NCBI GenBank assembly: GCA_045116915.1
Contig: JBGUMQ010000046.1
Coordinates: forward strand, 1 to 64,000
DNA length: 64,000 nt
Direction of reading: 5' to 3'
From: UBA9732 sp045116915
Lineage (GTDB): Bacteria > Spirochaetota > Spirochaetia > Sphaerochaetales > Sphaerochaetaceae
Positions 1 to 8,592 of the stretch are shown piece after piece. A program made the translations under genes and the position numbers. The notes beneath the pieces are model-generated. The model worked only from the letters and a program-made list of their open reading frames with translations, was not told the origin of the DNA and did no database searches. Position 1 is the first letter of the stretch. Every line of letters starts with the position of its first letter.

Positions 1-81
1 GGCGGGGTATCCCAGATGATTGTGCGGGATGATGGAAAAAGAATGATAAAGCGAATCAGTGACATGTCATTTGTACGATAA
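1..81 (+). CDS. 3' end of an unidentified open frame, cut by window start
   Basis: Frame 1 is open from the first base to a TAA at 79-81, giving a 26-residue basic tail (it ends ...KRISDMSFVR). I do not recognise it. It lies immediately upstream of a cluster of direct repeats of the kind found at insertion-sequence ends, so it could be the end of a transposase gene or chance. Too short to assign. Confidence 0.2.
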   Translation, partial: GGVSQMIVRDDGKRMIKRISDMSFVR

Positions 82-91
82 ATTCCAGCTT

Positions 92-218
92 GTCGACATG
101 TTCCCATGAACGGTCAGCTATCTAAAACGGTTGACATGTTCCTGACGAACAGGCAAAACGTTGACATGTTCCTGGCCCCAAAATTGCGAACAGGCAGGGG
201 TCAGTGGACATGTTTCCC
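92..218. repeat. Cluster of four 13-bp direct repeats with GAACAGGCA companions
   Basis: The core GTTGACATGTTCC, or a one- to two-base variant, occurs at 92-104, 130-142, 160-172 and 204-217 (the last with one inserted T). Two of the intervals carry a second shared block, CGAACAGGCA, at 146-155 and 187-196. A weaker GTGACATGTCA lies at 59-69. Iterated 20-40-bp subterminal repeats like these are known from the ends of IS21-family elements, where the transposase binds multiple sites. No transposase is visible in the window, so the assignment to an IS end is inference. Confidence 0.6.
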
Positions 219-381
219 TGTACCAACGAGGGGTATGAATTAGTAGTTTCATTTCCTCGTGCCACGTCGAGACCGTCTGTCTACTAACCGGAATCCCCGG
301 AGAAACCCTCTGAATAATATATTCCTTGACAATCACGTATTCATATGCAAGTAATTGGAGGGAATATCGAAGAGGAAACCA

Positions 382-2631
382 TTGACAGAAAAACATAAGA
401 CAAGACGCCCGACCAAGTACCTGATGCTGATGATATTCTTCCTGCTTGTGGTGAATGTCACGCTGGGATATCTTCTGGTGCTGCAGGCGAAGGGCTCCAT
501 CACGACGCTGATACATACAAGGATGCTGGACATCTCCAATACCGCCGCAGCAATGATCGACGGTGATGCGTTGCGCACCGTGACGCCGGCGGATGAAGGT
601 ACGGAGGACTATGAGACCATCATGAGGACTCTGACCTATTTCCAGGACAACATCGACCTGAAGTACATCTACTGCATCCGCGTGATGGGCGACGGCACCT
701 TCACGTTCGGACTCGACCCCACGGTCGCTGATCCCGGTGAGTTCGGCTCTCCCATCGTGTACACCGACGCCCTGTACAGGGCCAGTCTGGGCGAGGCCGC
801 CGCGGACGATGAGTTCTACGAGGATGCCTGGGGCACGTTCTACAGCGCCTACAGCCCGGTCTTCTGTTCCGACGGGACTGTGGCCGGGGTCATCGCCGTC
901 GACTTCGATGCGGCATGGTTCAACGAACAGCTCGCGATCCTCTCAAGGACGACCATCATAGTCGCCGTGCTGTCCCTGCTCGTGGGCGGCACCATCGTGA
1001 CCACCATCGTCGCCAGGAGCCAGAAGAGGATCAAGACCCTCCATGGACAGCTCAACGAACTGGAGAACGTCCTCATGAAGGAAATGGGAAGCACTCCGGT
1101 CGATGAGGAAACAGCCAAGACCGATGACGACGACACCGGTTCCATAGACGCGCTGGGAGAACAGATCAGGTTCATGCAGGACGAGCTCAAGACCCAGATC
1201 GCACAGGTCCACGGACATGCCTATCAGGACGGCCTGACCGGAGTGAAGAGCATCCGCGCATACCTGGAGATGGAGAAGGAGCTGGACGAGCAGCTGGCCG
1301 CAGGCACGCTCACGGAGCTTGCCATCGTGGTCTGCGATGTGAACGGACTGAAGAAGGTCAACGACACCCTCGGCCACAAGGCCGGTGACGAGCTCATCCT
1401 CAAGGCCTGCCGCATGGTGTGCGACATCTTCGCGCACAGCCCTGTCTTCAGGGTGGGCGGCGACGAGTTCTCGGTGTTCCTCACAGGAAGGGACTACGAA
1501 CACCGCAGATGGCTCATGGAGCAGCTGCATGACATATCTTCCGGCCATATCTCCACTCATGAGGCCATCGTTTCCGGCGGAATGGCGGAGTTCATACCCG
1601 GCAGTGACACGAAGATCAGCGATGTCTTCAAGCGGGCGGATGAGGCGATGTATGCGGAGAAGGCGCTGCTGAAGAACCTCGGCGCCGTGACCCGTGAGGA
1701 CGAGATCGACCGCATCAGACAGGAAGCGGTCCTGCAGGATCTCTTCGAGACCAAGATCCGCAAGCACATCCTCATTTCCGACGATATCCAGATCAACCGG
1801 GAGCTCCTGGGCGACCTCCTGCAGGATGACTACGACATCCTCTATGCCTCCGACGGCAAGGAGACCCTTGAGATGCTGCGTCAGCACAAGGACGAGATCG
1901 CGCTGGTGATCCTGGACCTCTACATGCCCAACATGACCGGCAGGGAAGTGCTCTCCGAGATGCAGATCGACCCGAACCTGGTGTCCATTCCCGTGATCGT
2001 TCTCACCATCGACCAGAAGGCCGAGCTGGACTGCCTGCGCCTGGGTGCCATGGACTTCATCCCCAAGCCGTATCCGGACATCGAGATCGTCAAGGCCCGC
2101 ATCGCAAAGTGCATCGAGCTTTCCGAGAACCGCGACCTGATCCGCCATACGCGTCGTGACAAGCTGACGGGACTCCTGAACGTCGACTACTTCATGAACT
2201 ACGTGGAGCGTTTCGACCAGCAGAGACCGGACGAGGTCCTGGACGCCGTGGTGTGCGATATCGATGAGTTTCACGCTGTCAACGAGAAATACGGGCGCCA
2301 GTTCGGCGACCTGGTGCTCCGGAGCATCGGTATCAGCATGAAGAAGCTGGCGCGCAAGACCGGAGGAATCAGCTGCCGCAAGGGCGGAGACACCTTCCTG
2401 CTGTACTGTCCGCACCAGAAGGACTATGAACAGCTTCTGGGCAAGTTCATGGCCGATGTGTTTGTGGAGAAGGAAACCGCCGAAAAGGTGAAGCTGTGCT
2501 TCGGCGTGTGCACCGACGCCGGTAAGGAAGAGAACCTCGAGAAGCGCTTCGCCATGGCCGAAGAGGCCGCAAGCAGCGTGAAGAACGATCCGGACAAGTT
2601 CTGCGGATACTACACGGACATCGTCCTGTAA
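382..2631 (+). CDS. Membrane diguanylate cyclase: sensor-GGDEF-REC-degenerate GGDEF
   Basis: Predicted to make cyclic-di-GMP from two GTP at the inner membrane. With a TTG start at 382 (AGAGG at 371-375, six bases upstream) the protein is 749 aa; TTG 355 and ATG 424 are in-frame alternatives. Order: basic N-terminus, TM at about 15-35, extracytoplasmic sensor to about 185, TM at about 190-210, linker, first GGDEF domain (about 285-435, intact GGDEF near 360). A receiver domain (about 460-580) follows, with acidic pair DD, phospho-acceptor Asp near 512 in LDLYMP, Thr and Lys in place. A second GGDEF-like domain (about 590-745) has its signature changed to GGDTF. The first domain lacks the RxxD inhibitory site. 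It is closely similar in architecture to the protein at 3949-6504. The likely signal input is the periplasmic domain plus phosphorylation of the receiver; no partner kinase is in the window. Confidence 0.85.
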   Translation: MTEKHKTRRPTKYLMLMIFFLLVVNVTLGYLLVLQAKGSITTLIHTRMLDISNTAAAMIDGDALRTVTPADEGTEDYETIMRTLTYFQDNIDLKYIYCIRVMGDGTFTFGLDPTVADPGEFGSPIVYTDALYRASLGEAAADDEFYEDAWGTFYSAYSPVFCSDGTVAGVIAVDFDAAWFNEQLAILSRTTIIVAVLSLLVGGTIVTTIVARSQKRIKTLHGQLNELENVLMKEMGSTPVDEETAKTDDDDTGSIDALGEQIRFMQDELKTQIAQVHGHAYQDGLTGVKSIRAYLEMEKELDEQLAAGTLTELAIVVCDVNGLKKVNDTLGHKAGDELILKACRMVCDIFAHSPVFRVGGDEFSVFLTGRDYEHRRWLMEQLHDISSGHISTHEAIVSGGMAEFIPGSDTKISDVFKRADEAMYAEKALLKNLGAVTREDEIDRIRQEAVLQDLFETKIRKHILISDDIQINRELLGDLLQDDYDILYASDGKETLEMLRQHKDEIALVILDLYMPNMTGREVLSEMQIDPNLVSIPVIVLTIDQKAELDCLRLGAMDFIPKPYPDIEIVKARIAKCIELSENRDLIRHTRRDKLTGLLNVDYFMNYVERFDQQRPDEVLDAVVCDIDEFHAVNEKYGRQFGDLVLRSIGISMKKLARKTGGISCRKGGDTFLLYCPHQKDYEQLLGKFMADVFVEKETAEKVKLCFGVCTDAGKEENLEKRFAMAEEAASSVKNDPDKFCGYYTDIVL

Positions 2632-2646
2632 ACACATTTTATTTCG

Positions 2647-2676
2647 TTGATGTTTCCTGCGCCTTTCGTGTATATA
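2647..2676 (+). promoter_or_regulatory. Probable sigma70 promoter of the GGDEF gene at 2722
   Basis: TTGATG at 2647-2652 and TATATA at 2671-2676 are separated by 18 bases. An overlapping TATAAT at 2673-2678 would give a 20-base spacer. The start codon is about 45 bases downstream, preceded by GAGGTG at 2709-2714. Confidence 0.5.
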
Positions 2677-2721
2677 ATATCATTGGGTCTGAGGGAGAAG
2701 CGGGAATTGAGGTGAAGTACA

Positions 2722-3801
2722 ATGGTATTGAACTATTTTCTGGAAAACTGGGCGTTGATCCTGATTCTGATGGCGTTCACGGTTGTTCTCAAGACGACGG
2801 TTTTTCTCGACGCAAGGACAATCAAACGCATGTCTGTCCTCATAGTCCTGGTTTTTCTCCTTTCGATTGTCGTCTACATCGAGTTTGTTCTTACAGATAA
2901 TGTCAATTTCAGAAACCTGAGACTTGTCCTGATTGCAATCAGGTACAGCGCCACCCCGTTCATCGTTGCACAGGTCATCCATGCGATGGTCAAGAAATTC
3001 CGCGTGTTCGTCTTCATTCCGGCGATTGTACATGCTCTGATCAACTTCATTTCAATCTTCAACGGTGTTGTGTTCAGCATTGACAGCGACAACGTGTTCC
3101 ATCGGGGACCGCTGGGGTTTCTGCCCTTCATCGTGGCCGGATTGTATTCCGGTTTCCTGGTCTATGCCCTGATCAAAAGGAGCAACAAGACGTTCATCGA
3201 GGTTGTTCCCATCGCTTTTCTCTGCTTCGCACTTCTTACGGGTCTGCTGCTTCCGTTCATATTCGGCAAAGCCTATTCACATCTTTTCTGCACAATCATA
3301 GCCATTGCGTTGTTCGTATACTATGTGTTCCTGATACTGCAGATGACGACGATAGATCCGCTTACGGGACTGCTCAACCGTCAGGCATTCTACGCCGACA
3401 TAAGGAACAGGCCGGAAGAGATTACGGCTTTGCTGTCGCTTGACATGAACGGTCTCAAGACCATCAACGACACCGACGGTCATTCCGCCGGAGATGAAGC
3501 CCTTACAACACTTGCAGAGTGCTTCAACCGTGCCATGAAACGCGGACAGTCGACTTACAGAATCGGAGGCGATGAATTCGTCACGGTCTGCCGGAAGTCC
3601 TCCAGAAGTGATGTCATGCATCTTGTGGAACGGATCAGAAACGCTGTCTCTGCGTCAAAATACAGCTGTTCCGTCGGTTACTGTTGTCGTTCGAATGAAG
3701 CGGAAACGATAGATGAAATCCTCAAGGAGTCAGACAAGATGATGTATGCCGACAAGGCACGGCATTATGCAGACATCGAACCGGACAGGCGCGGAAAATA
3801 A
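2722..3801 (+). CDS. Polytopic membrane GGDEF diguanylate cyclase
   Basis: A 359-aa protein. The N-terminal ~210 residues form about seven hydrophobic segments without a recognisable extracytoplasmic sensor domain, so the membrane domain itself is probably the sensor. The C-terminal ~155 residues are a GGDEF domain with DPLTGLLNR entry, an SLDMNGLKTINDTDGH substrate/metal segment and an intact GGDEF near 282. The usual RxxD product-inhibition site is absent (KRGQ lies at that position). ATG at 2722 has GAGGTG upstream. Base composition is visibly more AT-rich and codon use more relaxed than in the flanking genes, which may indicate a different history. It stands alone between two larger cyclases, with its own promoter. 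Confidence 0.85.
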   Translation: MVLNYFLENWALILILMAFTVVLKTTVFLDARTIKRMSVLIVLVFLLSIVVYIEFVLTDNVNFRNLRLVLIAIRYSATPFIVAQVIHAMVKKFRVFVFIPAIVHALINFISIFNGVVFSIDSDNVFHRGPLGFLPFIVAGLYSGFLVYALIKRSNKTFIEVVPIAFLCFALLTGLLLPFIFGKAYSHLFCTIIAIALFVYYVFLILQMTTIDPLTGLLNRQAFYADIRNRPEEITALLSLDMNGLKTINDTDGHSAGDEALTTLAECFNRAMKRGQSTYRIGGDEFVTVCRKSSRSDVMHLVERIRNAVSASKYSCSVGYCCRSNEAETIDEILKESDKMMYADKARHYADIEPDRRGK

Positions 3802-3948
3802 CTTGTAATGAGCACCTGCTCCCCTGAATCATGAACAACTGGCAATTCCGGGGATAGTTATGTTATATTTTACTAAAAAAGGGGATAACAGCATCCGATT
3901 GTTTTCAGGCGGCCTTTGTCTGAGCGGAAAAATGCAGGAGGCCGTTCA

Positions 3949-6504
3949 ATGGGATGGGGAGGTATATCTCAGGTGCATTCAATAAGGACCAAAGTCACAT
4001 TTACGGTCGTAAGTGTAATCATAATCACTCTTTGTGTCGCTACTGCCATCGGTGTCATCTCCATCAGCAGATTGGGTAGTGATGATGCCGACCAGGTGAT
4101 TCATCTGACTGCCACGACGGGAGCGATGAATCTGGAACAGTATTTCCAAAGCGTGGAGCACTCCGTAAGGACAATATCGACACTGGTGTCGGACAACTTC
4201 GAGGGAATGCCGTTCGACGATCTCGGCCTCCAGGTCGAACACGTCCGCAAGCTGTTCGAAAGAATTGCCTACAACACGAACGGTGTTCTGACCTACTATT
4301 TCAGAATCGATCCCCAGGTATCCGTGGATGTCACGGGTTTCTGGTATGTATTCCGGGACGGAGAGGGATTTGAAGAACACGAAGTAACGGACATCTCCCG
4401 GTACGATACCGACGATACGTCACAACTCGTCTGGTTCACTGTCCCGAAGGCAACAGGGGAAGGGGTGTGGCTTCCTCCGTATTACACGGAGAACCTCGGT
4501 GCCAGGGTTGTCTCATACAATGTCCCTGTTTACTGGATGGAAAGGTTCGTCGGTGTCATAGGCATAGAGATAGACTACGGGATGCTGAAGCAGGAAGTGG
4601 AGAACATCTCGATTTACAGAAGCGGCTATGCCTTCATCCTTGATGAAGACGGGAATGTCTTCTATCACCCCCAGTTGGATTCCGCACAGCTGAAGCTTGA
4701 GACAAGGGCACTGGATGAGCCCGAGGAGTTCATAGGCAGCAACCACGTCCGATACAACTACGGTGGGGTAGAGAAGGAAGCCGTCTGGATTTCCCTGAGC
4801 AACGGAATGAGGCTTTATGTCTGTGCACCCGTGTCCGAAATAAACAGCGGATGGAGAGGCATGGTCAAGAATGTCCTCTTTGCCCTGTTTGCCATCCTGA
4901 CGATTTCGATTGTAGCCACGATGAGCCTCACGGGCCACCTGACGAGACCTATTGTCGATCTTACCCAAGCCGCAAAGCAGGTGGAAGAAGGCAATTACGA
5001 TTTCAAGCTCGATTACGACAGGGACGATGAGATCGGTATCCTGACCCACACGTTCAAACAGCTTGCCGAAAGTACGAAAGAGAAGATCATCAACGCCAGG
5101 AAAATGGCGGCAATCGATCCCCTGACGGGAATAAAGAACAAATATGCCTTCGCGCAATGGGAAGAAGAATTCAACGGGAGGATCAATGCGGGAACCCAGG
5201 AACCTTTCTCCGTTGTGGTCTGCGACATCAACGATCTCAAGGTCGTCAACGACATGTACGGCCATATGGAGGGTGATGTCTGCATAAAGAATGCCTGCGC
5301 GAGGATCTGCGGTGTATTCAACCACAGTCCCGTGTTCCGTGTCGGCGGTGATGAGTTCGTTGTCATCCTCATCGGAGAAGATTATCTGCAGAGGAAAAGA
5401 CTCATGGAAAGGATCAACGCCCTCCCGAGGCATCCCTCGGCTCTCAGACCCGGGGAAACTGTTTCTGCAGGTATGGCGGATTTCGACAGGGACAGGCATT
5501 CTACCCTCATGAGCGTTGCAGAGGAAGCCGACAAGGCGATGTACGCGAGGAAGCAGAAACTGAAGAAATCCGGATCATCGGACGGTACCGCATCCGGCAT
5601 GATCCGGGATACGGAGTACATCCCCGTCATCCATGTGCGCAAGACCATCCTGATTGTCGATGATGTGGAGATGAACCGTGAGATCATGTGCAACTACCTC
5701 CGGGACGACTACGACATCCTTAAAGCCTCAGACGGGGTGGAGGCGCTGGAGATCCTGCGGCGCCACGATGAGGAGATCGACCTCGTCCTTCTGGACCTGC
5801 AGATGCCTAACAAGAACGGACGTGATGTGATCGCGGAGATGCAGCTGGACGAGGAGCTGATGTCCATCCCCGTGGTCGTCCTGACCGTGGACCAGCAGGC
5901 CGAGCTCGACTGCCTGAAGATCGGTGCCATGGACTTCATCCCGAAGCCGTTCCCGGACATCGAGATCGTGAAGGCCCGCATATCCAAATGCATCGAGCTG
6001 TCCGAGAACCGGGACCTCATAAGGTATACGGAACGCGACAAGCTGACGGGTCTGCTCAACAAGGACTACTTCATACGGTATGTCAACCGTCTCGACCATC
6101 TGTACAAGGACAGCGTCATGGATGCCGTCGTGTGCGATGTCAACCGTTTCCACTCGCTGAACAAACAGTACGGGCGGCAATTCGGCGACATGGTGCTCAG
6201 GTGCATAGGCGTCAGCCTCAGGAAGCTGGCGCGGGAAACCGGCGGAATAGGTTGCCGGAAAGACGGGGACACCTTCCTGCTGTACTGCCGGCATCAGGAC
6301 GACTACCGTGGACTGCTGAAGGAATTCGCGGCCGGCATCTTCCCCGACAGGGAGACCGCGGACAAGGTGGAACTCCTGTTCGGAGTATACCCCGATGCCC
6401 GGCGGGAGCCCAACATAGATGAGAGGTTCGTCCGTGCCGAGACCGCTGCGGAGAAGGTAAAGGACGATCCTCGGGGAGAAGTCGGATTCTACGATCCGGA
6501 ATAG
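3949..6504 (+). CDS. Membrane diguanylate cyclase: Cache-HAMP-GGDEF-REC-degenerate GGDEF
   Basis: An 851-aa protein. The ATG at 3949 is chosen over an upstream in-frame TTG at 3916 because CAGGAGG at 3935-3941 is correctly spaced. Order: TM at about 14-37; extracytoplasmic double-Cache sensor (about 40-300, with the typical GVIGIEIDY and SGYAFILDEDG stretches); TM at about 306-328; HAMP (about 329-380). The first GGDEF domain (about 385-550) has intact GGDEF near 466 and no RxxD inhibitory site. The receiver (about 563-685) has its phospho-acceptor Asp near 616 in LDLQMPN, plus Thr and Lys. The second GGDEF-like domain has its signature degraded to DGDTF near 771. Cache domains bind small metabolites such as amino acids and organic acids, so a nutrient signal is likely but unproven. 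Paralogous to 382-2631; the receiver to end portion is the most conserved part between them. Confidence 0.9.
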   Translation: MGWGGISQVHSIRTKVTFTVVSVIIITLCVATAIGVISISRLGSDDADQVIHLTATTGAMNLEQYFQSVEHSVRTISTLVSDNFEGMPFDDLGLQVEHVRKLFERIAYNTNGVLTYYFRIDPQVSVDVTGFWYVFRDGEGFEEHEVTDISRYDTDDTSQLVWFTVPKATGEGVWLPPYYTENLGARVVSYNVPVYWMERFVGVIGIEIDYGMLKQEVENISIYRSGYAFILDEDGNVFYHPQLDSAQLKLETRALDEPEEFIGSNHVRYNYGGVEKEAVWISLSNGMRLYVCAPVSEINSGWRGMVKNVLFALFAILTISIVATMSLTGHLTRPIVDLTQAAKQVEEGNYDFKLDYDRDDEIGILTHTFKQLAESTKEKIINARKMAAIDPLTGIKNKYAFAQWEEEFNGRINAGTQEPFSVVVCDINDLKVVNDMYGHMEGDVCIKNACARICGVFNHSPVFRVGGDEFVVILIGEDYLQRKRLMERINALPRHPSALRPGETVSAGMADFDRDRHSTLMSVAEEADKAMYARKQKLKKSGSSDGTASGMIRDTEYIPVIHVRKTILIVDDVEMNREIMCNYLRDDYDILKASDGVEALEILRRHDEEIDLVLLDLQMPNKNGRDVIAEMQLDEELMSIPVVVLTVDQQAELDCLKIGAMDFIPKPFPDIEIVKARISKCIELSENRDLIRYTERDKLTGLLNKDYFIRYVNRLDHLYKDSVMDAVVCDVNRFHSLNKQYGRQFGDMVLRCIGVSLRKLARETGGIGCRKDGDTFLLYCRHQDDYRGLLKEFAAGIFPDRETADKVELLFGVYPDARREPNIDERFVRAETAAEKVKDDPRGEVGFYDPE

Positions 6505-6530
6505 GCCGCCTGTCGGGGAGGGGAGTGACA

Positions 6531-7124
6531 ATGACCGCAACCATGATACTGGATTTCATCATCGCCGTCGGAACCTTTGTGGTCGCCGTCGCGATCCCGC
6601 GCAGCATGCCGTTCAGGGAGGCCTTGAGGTATTTCACCGTACAGTCGAACATCTTCTGCGCGGCGGTCAGCCTCGTCTGTGCCGTGTGGGGCATCTTCGG
6701 CCCCGAACCGGGGTGGCTGACGATAGTGAAGTATTCCGCAACGTGCGCGGTTACTGTCACTTTCGTCACTGTCTTCTGCTATCTGGGCCCCCGTTTCAGG
6801 AACTGGGGCTTCCTGCTTTCCGGCGCGAACCTCTGGATGCATCTGATCTGCCCGCTTGCCGCCATAGCATCGCTTCTCCTCAGGGCTCCCGTCCTCTTCC
6901 GGTTCGCATTCACGCTCACGGGACTGGCTCCAGTGGTGCTCTACGGAATCCTCTACATGAAGAAAGTCGTCCTTGATCCTCCGGAAAGGAGATGGGATGA
7001 CCTCTACGGCTTCAACAAGGGTGTGAGCTGGTTCTGGAGCCTGACGGCAATGCTGGCCCTGAGCTTCGGGATCGGGATCTGCCTGAGGTTCCTCCTGTCG
7101 CTCTCGAGCAAGATTATTTACTAA
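6531..7124 (+). CDS. Pr6Pr-like integral membrane protein (copy 1)
   Basis: A 197-aa protein with about six hydrophobic helices. ATG at 6531 follows GGGGAGGGGAG at 6514-6524; an upstream GTG at 6525 is less well placed. The stretch RYFTVQSNIF near the N-terminus, then LWMHLICPL, and a late WDDLYGFNKG match my memory of the Pr6Pr membrane family (FAR-17a/AIG1-like fold), whose biochemical role is unsettled. It begins 27 bases after the Cache-GGDEF gene, so it is probably cotranscribed with it. A paralog (9974-10858) occupies the equivalent place after the HD-GYP gene, and both genes end with the same 13 bases, ATTATTTACTAAA. This suggests a recurring partnership with cyclic-di-GMP enzymes, perhaps as an effector or a membrane sensor; that role is inference. 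Confidence 0.6.
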   Translation: MTATMILDFIIAVGTFVVAVAIPRSMPFREALRYFTVQSNIFCAAVSLVCAVWGIFGPEPGWLTIVKYSATCAVTVTFVTVFCYLGPRFRNWGFLLSGANLWMHLICPLAAIASLLLRAPVLFRFAFTLTGLAPVVLYGILYMKKVVLDPPERRWDDLYGFNKGVSWFWSLTAMLALSFGIGICLRFLLSLSSKIIY

Positions 7125-7131
7125 AGAGGCT

Positions 7132-7160
7132 TGAACCTTCCTCCTTGCGCGATATATAAC
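7132..7160 (+). promoter_or_regulatory. sigma70-type promoter of the GGDEF gene at 7181
   Basis: TTGAAC at 7132-7137, a 17-base spacer and TATAAC at 7155-7160, lying just after the stop of the preceding membrane gene. The Shine-Dalgarno GGGAGAGAG follows at 7165-7173 and the start codon at 7181, leaving a leader of only about 15 bases. Confidence 0.55.
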
Positions 7161-7180
7161 GGTTGGGAGAGAGATTCGCA

Positions 7181-8539
7181 ATGGATTCGGAAAAGGACAG
7201 CAAGGGGATATCCCTCAGGACAACATACATGCTCATAGTCCTTATCGCCGCGGTCATATCCGGGCTTCTCTTCTATTCGACGTTCCGCCTGTCCGTCGGT
7301 TTCCGACATCTGGCCGATTCCACTGAGGAGCAGATCGAGAAGAGGAAGGCCGTACGCGAGCTGATGGATGCATCGGACTACATGACCGACAAGGTCCAGT
7401 GTTTCGTCGTACGCCACGAGCTCAGGTACATGGACGAGTACTTCACGGAGGTCCTGAGGACCCAGCGCAGGGAGGAGGCACTGGAGATAGTGTCCGCCGG
7501 TGACGGGGAGAACGGTATCATGCAGTCCCTCCGGGCTGCCATGGAGCAGTCAATGATCCTGATGGAAACCGAGTACTACGCCATGCGCCTCGTGATCGAG
7601 GCCTACGGTTATCGGAACTACCCCGAGGTCCTCGCGTCCGTACAGCTTTCGGATGAGGACCTCGCCCTTCCGGCGGAAGAGAAGATCGCCCGTGCGGAAG
7701 CGCTTGTGTTCACCGACGAGTACTACGACCGCAAGGACATCATCAGGCAGGACATGAGGGAATGCCTGGATGAGCTGGAGAGGATGGCGTACGAGACCGA
7801 TGAGGCCGAGCTCTCCGAATTCCGCATGGAGGTCGCCCTTGTCCGTCTGGCCATAGCCATCCAGATCGCCGGAGTGGTCTTCCTGGTCTGGTTCACATCC
7901 CGCATGGGCATACATCCGGTCCTGAATGCCGTCGAACGCATAAAGGCGGACAACCCGATCCCCGACGCGGGTGCGAAGGAGTTCCGCTATCTGGCCAGGG
8001 CGTACAACAGGATGTACGAGGTCTACAAGAGCAGCCTTGCCCGGTTGAACTTCAAGGCCTCCCATGACGAGCTCACAGGAGCGTACAACCGTTCCGGATA
8101 CGAACTGCTGCTGTCGGGTATCGATCTGAAGAGCACCTTCATGCTGCTGTTCGACGTGGACAACTTCAAGACCATAAACGACACATACGGCCATGAGGTG
8201 GGGGACAAGGTCCTTGTGAAGCTGGTCGGGGTCCTGAAGAACAACTTCAGGAACGACGATTGCATCTGCCGCATCGGAGGCGACGAATTCGTGGTCCTCA
8301 TGACCCACATCGGTGAAGACCAGCGCGATCTGGTCGCATCCAAGATATCGAAGATCAACCGCGAGCTTGAGGAATCCGATGACGGACTGCCTCCGGCAAC
8401 AATCAGCGTTGGCATAGCGCACGGAAGCGGGTCATCCGATGTCGGACACCTGTTCGCACGGTCCGATGCCGCGATGTACAGGTCCAAGAGGATCGGGAAG
8501 CATACATTCACTTTCTCCGATGACATCGACCTGAGATAA
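7181..8539 (+). CDS. Membrane diguanylate cyclase with product-inhibition site
   Basis: A 452-aa protein; ATG at 7181 chosen over TTG 7163 because of GGGAGAGAG upstream. TM at about 10-32, a mainly helical extracytoplasmic region (about 33-220) rich in Glu and Arg that resembles helical-bundle sensors, TM at about 226-245, a short HAMP-like linker, then GGDEF (about 295-445) with intact GGDEF near 366. Unlike the four other cyclases of this island it keeps an RxxD motif (RNDD) at the right distance before GGDEF, so it should be feedback-inhibited by cyclic-di-GMP. It has its own promoter and is followed, 53 bases on, by the HD-GYP phosphodiesterase, giving a neighbouring synthesis/degradation pair. 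Confidence 0.88.
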   Translation: MDSEKDSKGISLRTTYMLIVLIAAVISGLLFYSTFRLSVGFRHLADSTEEQIEKRKAVRELMDASDYMTDKVQCFVVRHELRYMDEYFTEVLRTQRREEALEIVSAGDGENGIMQSLRAAMEQSMILMETEYYAMRLVIEAYGYRNYPEVLASVQLSDEDLALPAEEKIARAEALVFTDEYYDRKDIIRQDMRECLDELERMAYETDEAELSEFRMEVALVRLAIAIQIAGVVFLVWFTSRMGIHPVLNAVERIKADNPIPDAGAKEFRYLARAYNRMYEVYKSSLARLNFKASHDELTGAYNRSGYELLLSGIDLKSTFMLLFDVDNFKTINDTYGHEVGDKVLVKLVGVLKNNFRNDDCICRIGGDEFVVLMTHIGEDQRDLVASKISKINRELEESDDGLPPATISVGIAHGSGSSDVGHLFARSDAAMYRSKRIGKHTFTFSDDIDLR

Positions 8540-8568
8540 TTGTCCATCATGGCTTTTTTCATGATAAT
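8540..8568 (+). promoter_or_regulatory. Probable promoter of the HD-GYP gene
   Basis: TTGTCC at 8540-8545, 17-base spacer, GATAAT at 8563-8568. ATCATG and CATGAT flanking a T-run form a small palindrome across the spacer and -10 (about 8547-8566) that could serve as an operator. The start codon at 8593 follows a GGGAG ribosome-binding site. Confidence 0.5.
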
Positions 8569-8592
8569 ACCCGTTGAAGGGAGTTGATTCAT

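Noticed and set aside
2384..2398. Second functional cyclase active site in the first protein
   Set aside because: The signature reads GGDTF; loss of the second acidic residue should abolish catalysis, so I treat the domain as degenerate.
943..2637. Long open frame antisense to the first cyclase gene (about 560 codons)
   Set aside because: Runs opposite conserved GGDEF and receiver domains; composition is that of a mirrored GC-rich coding sequence and it has no recognisable domain.
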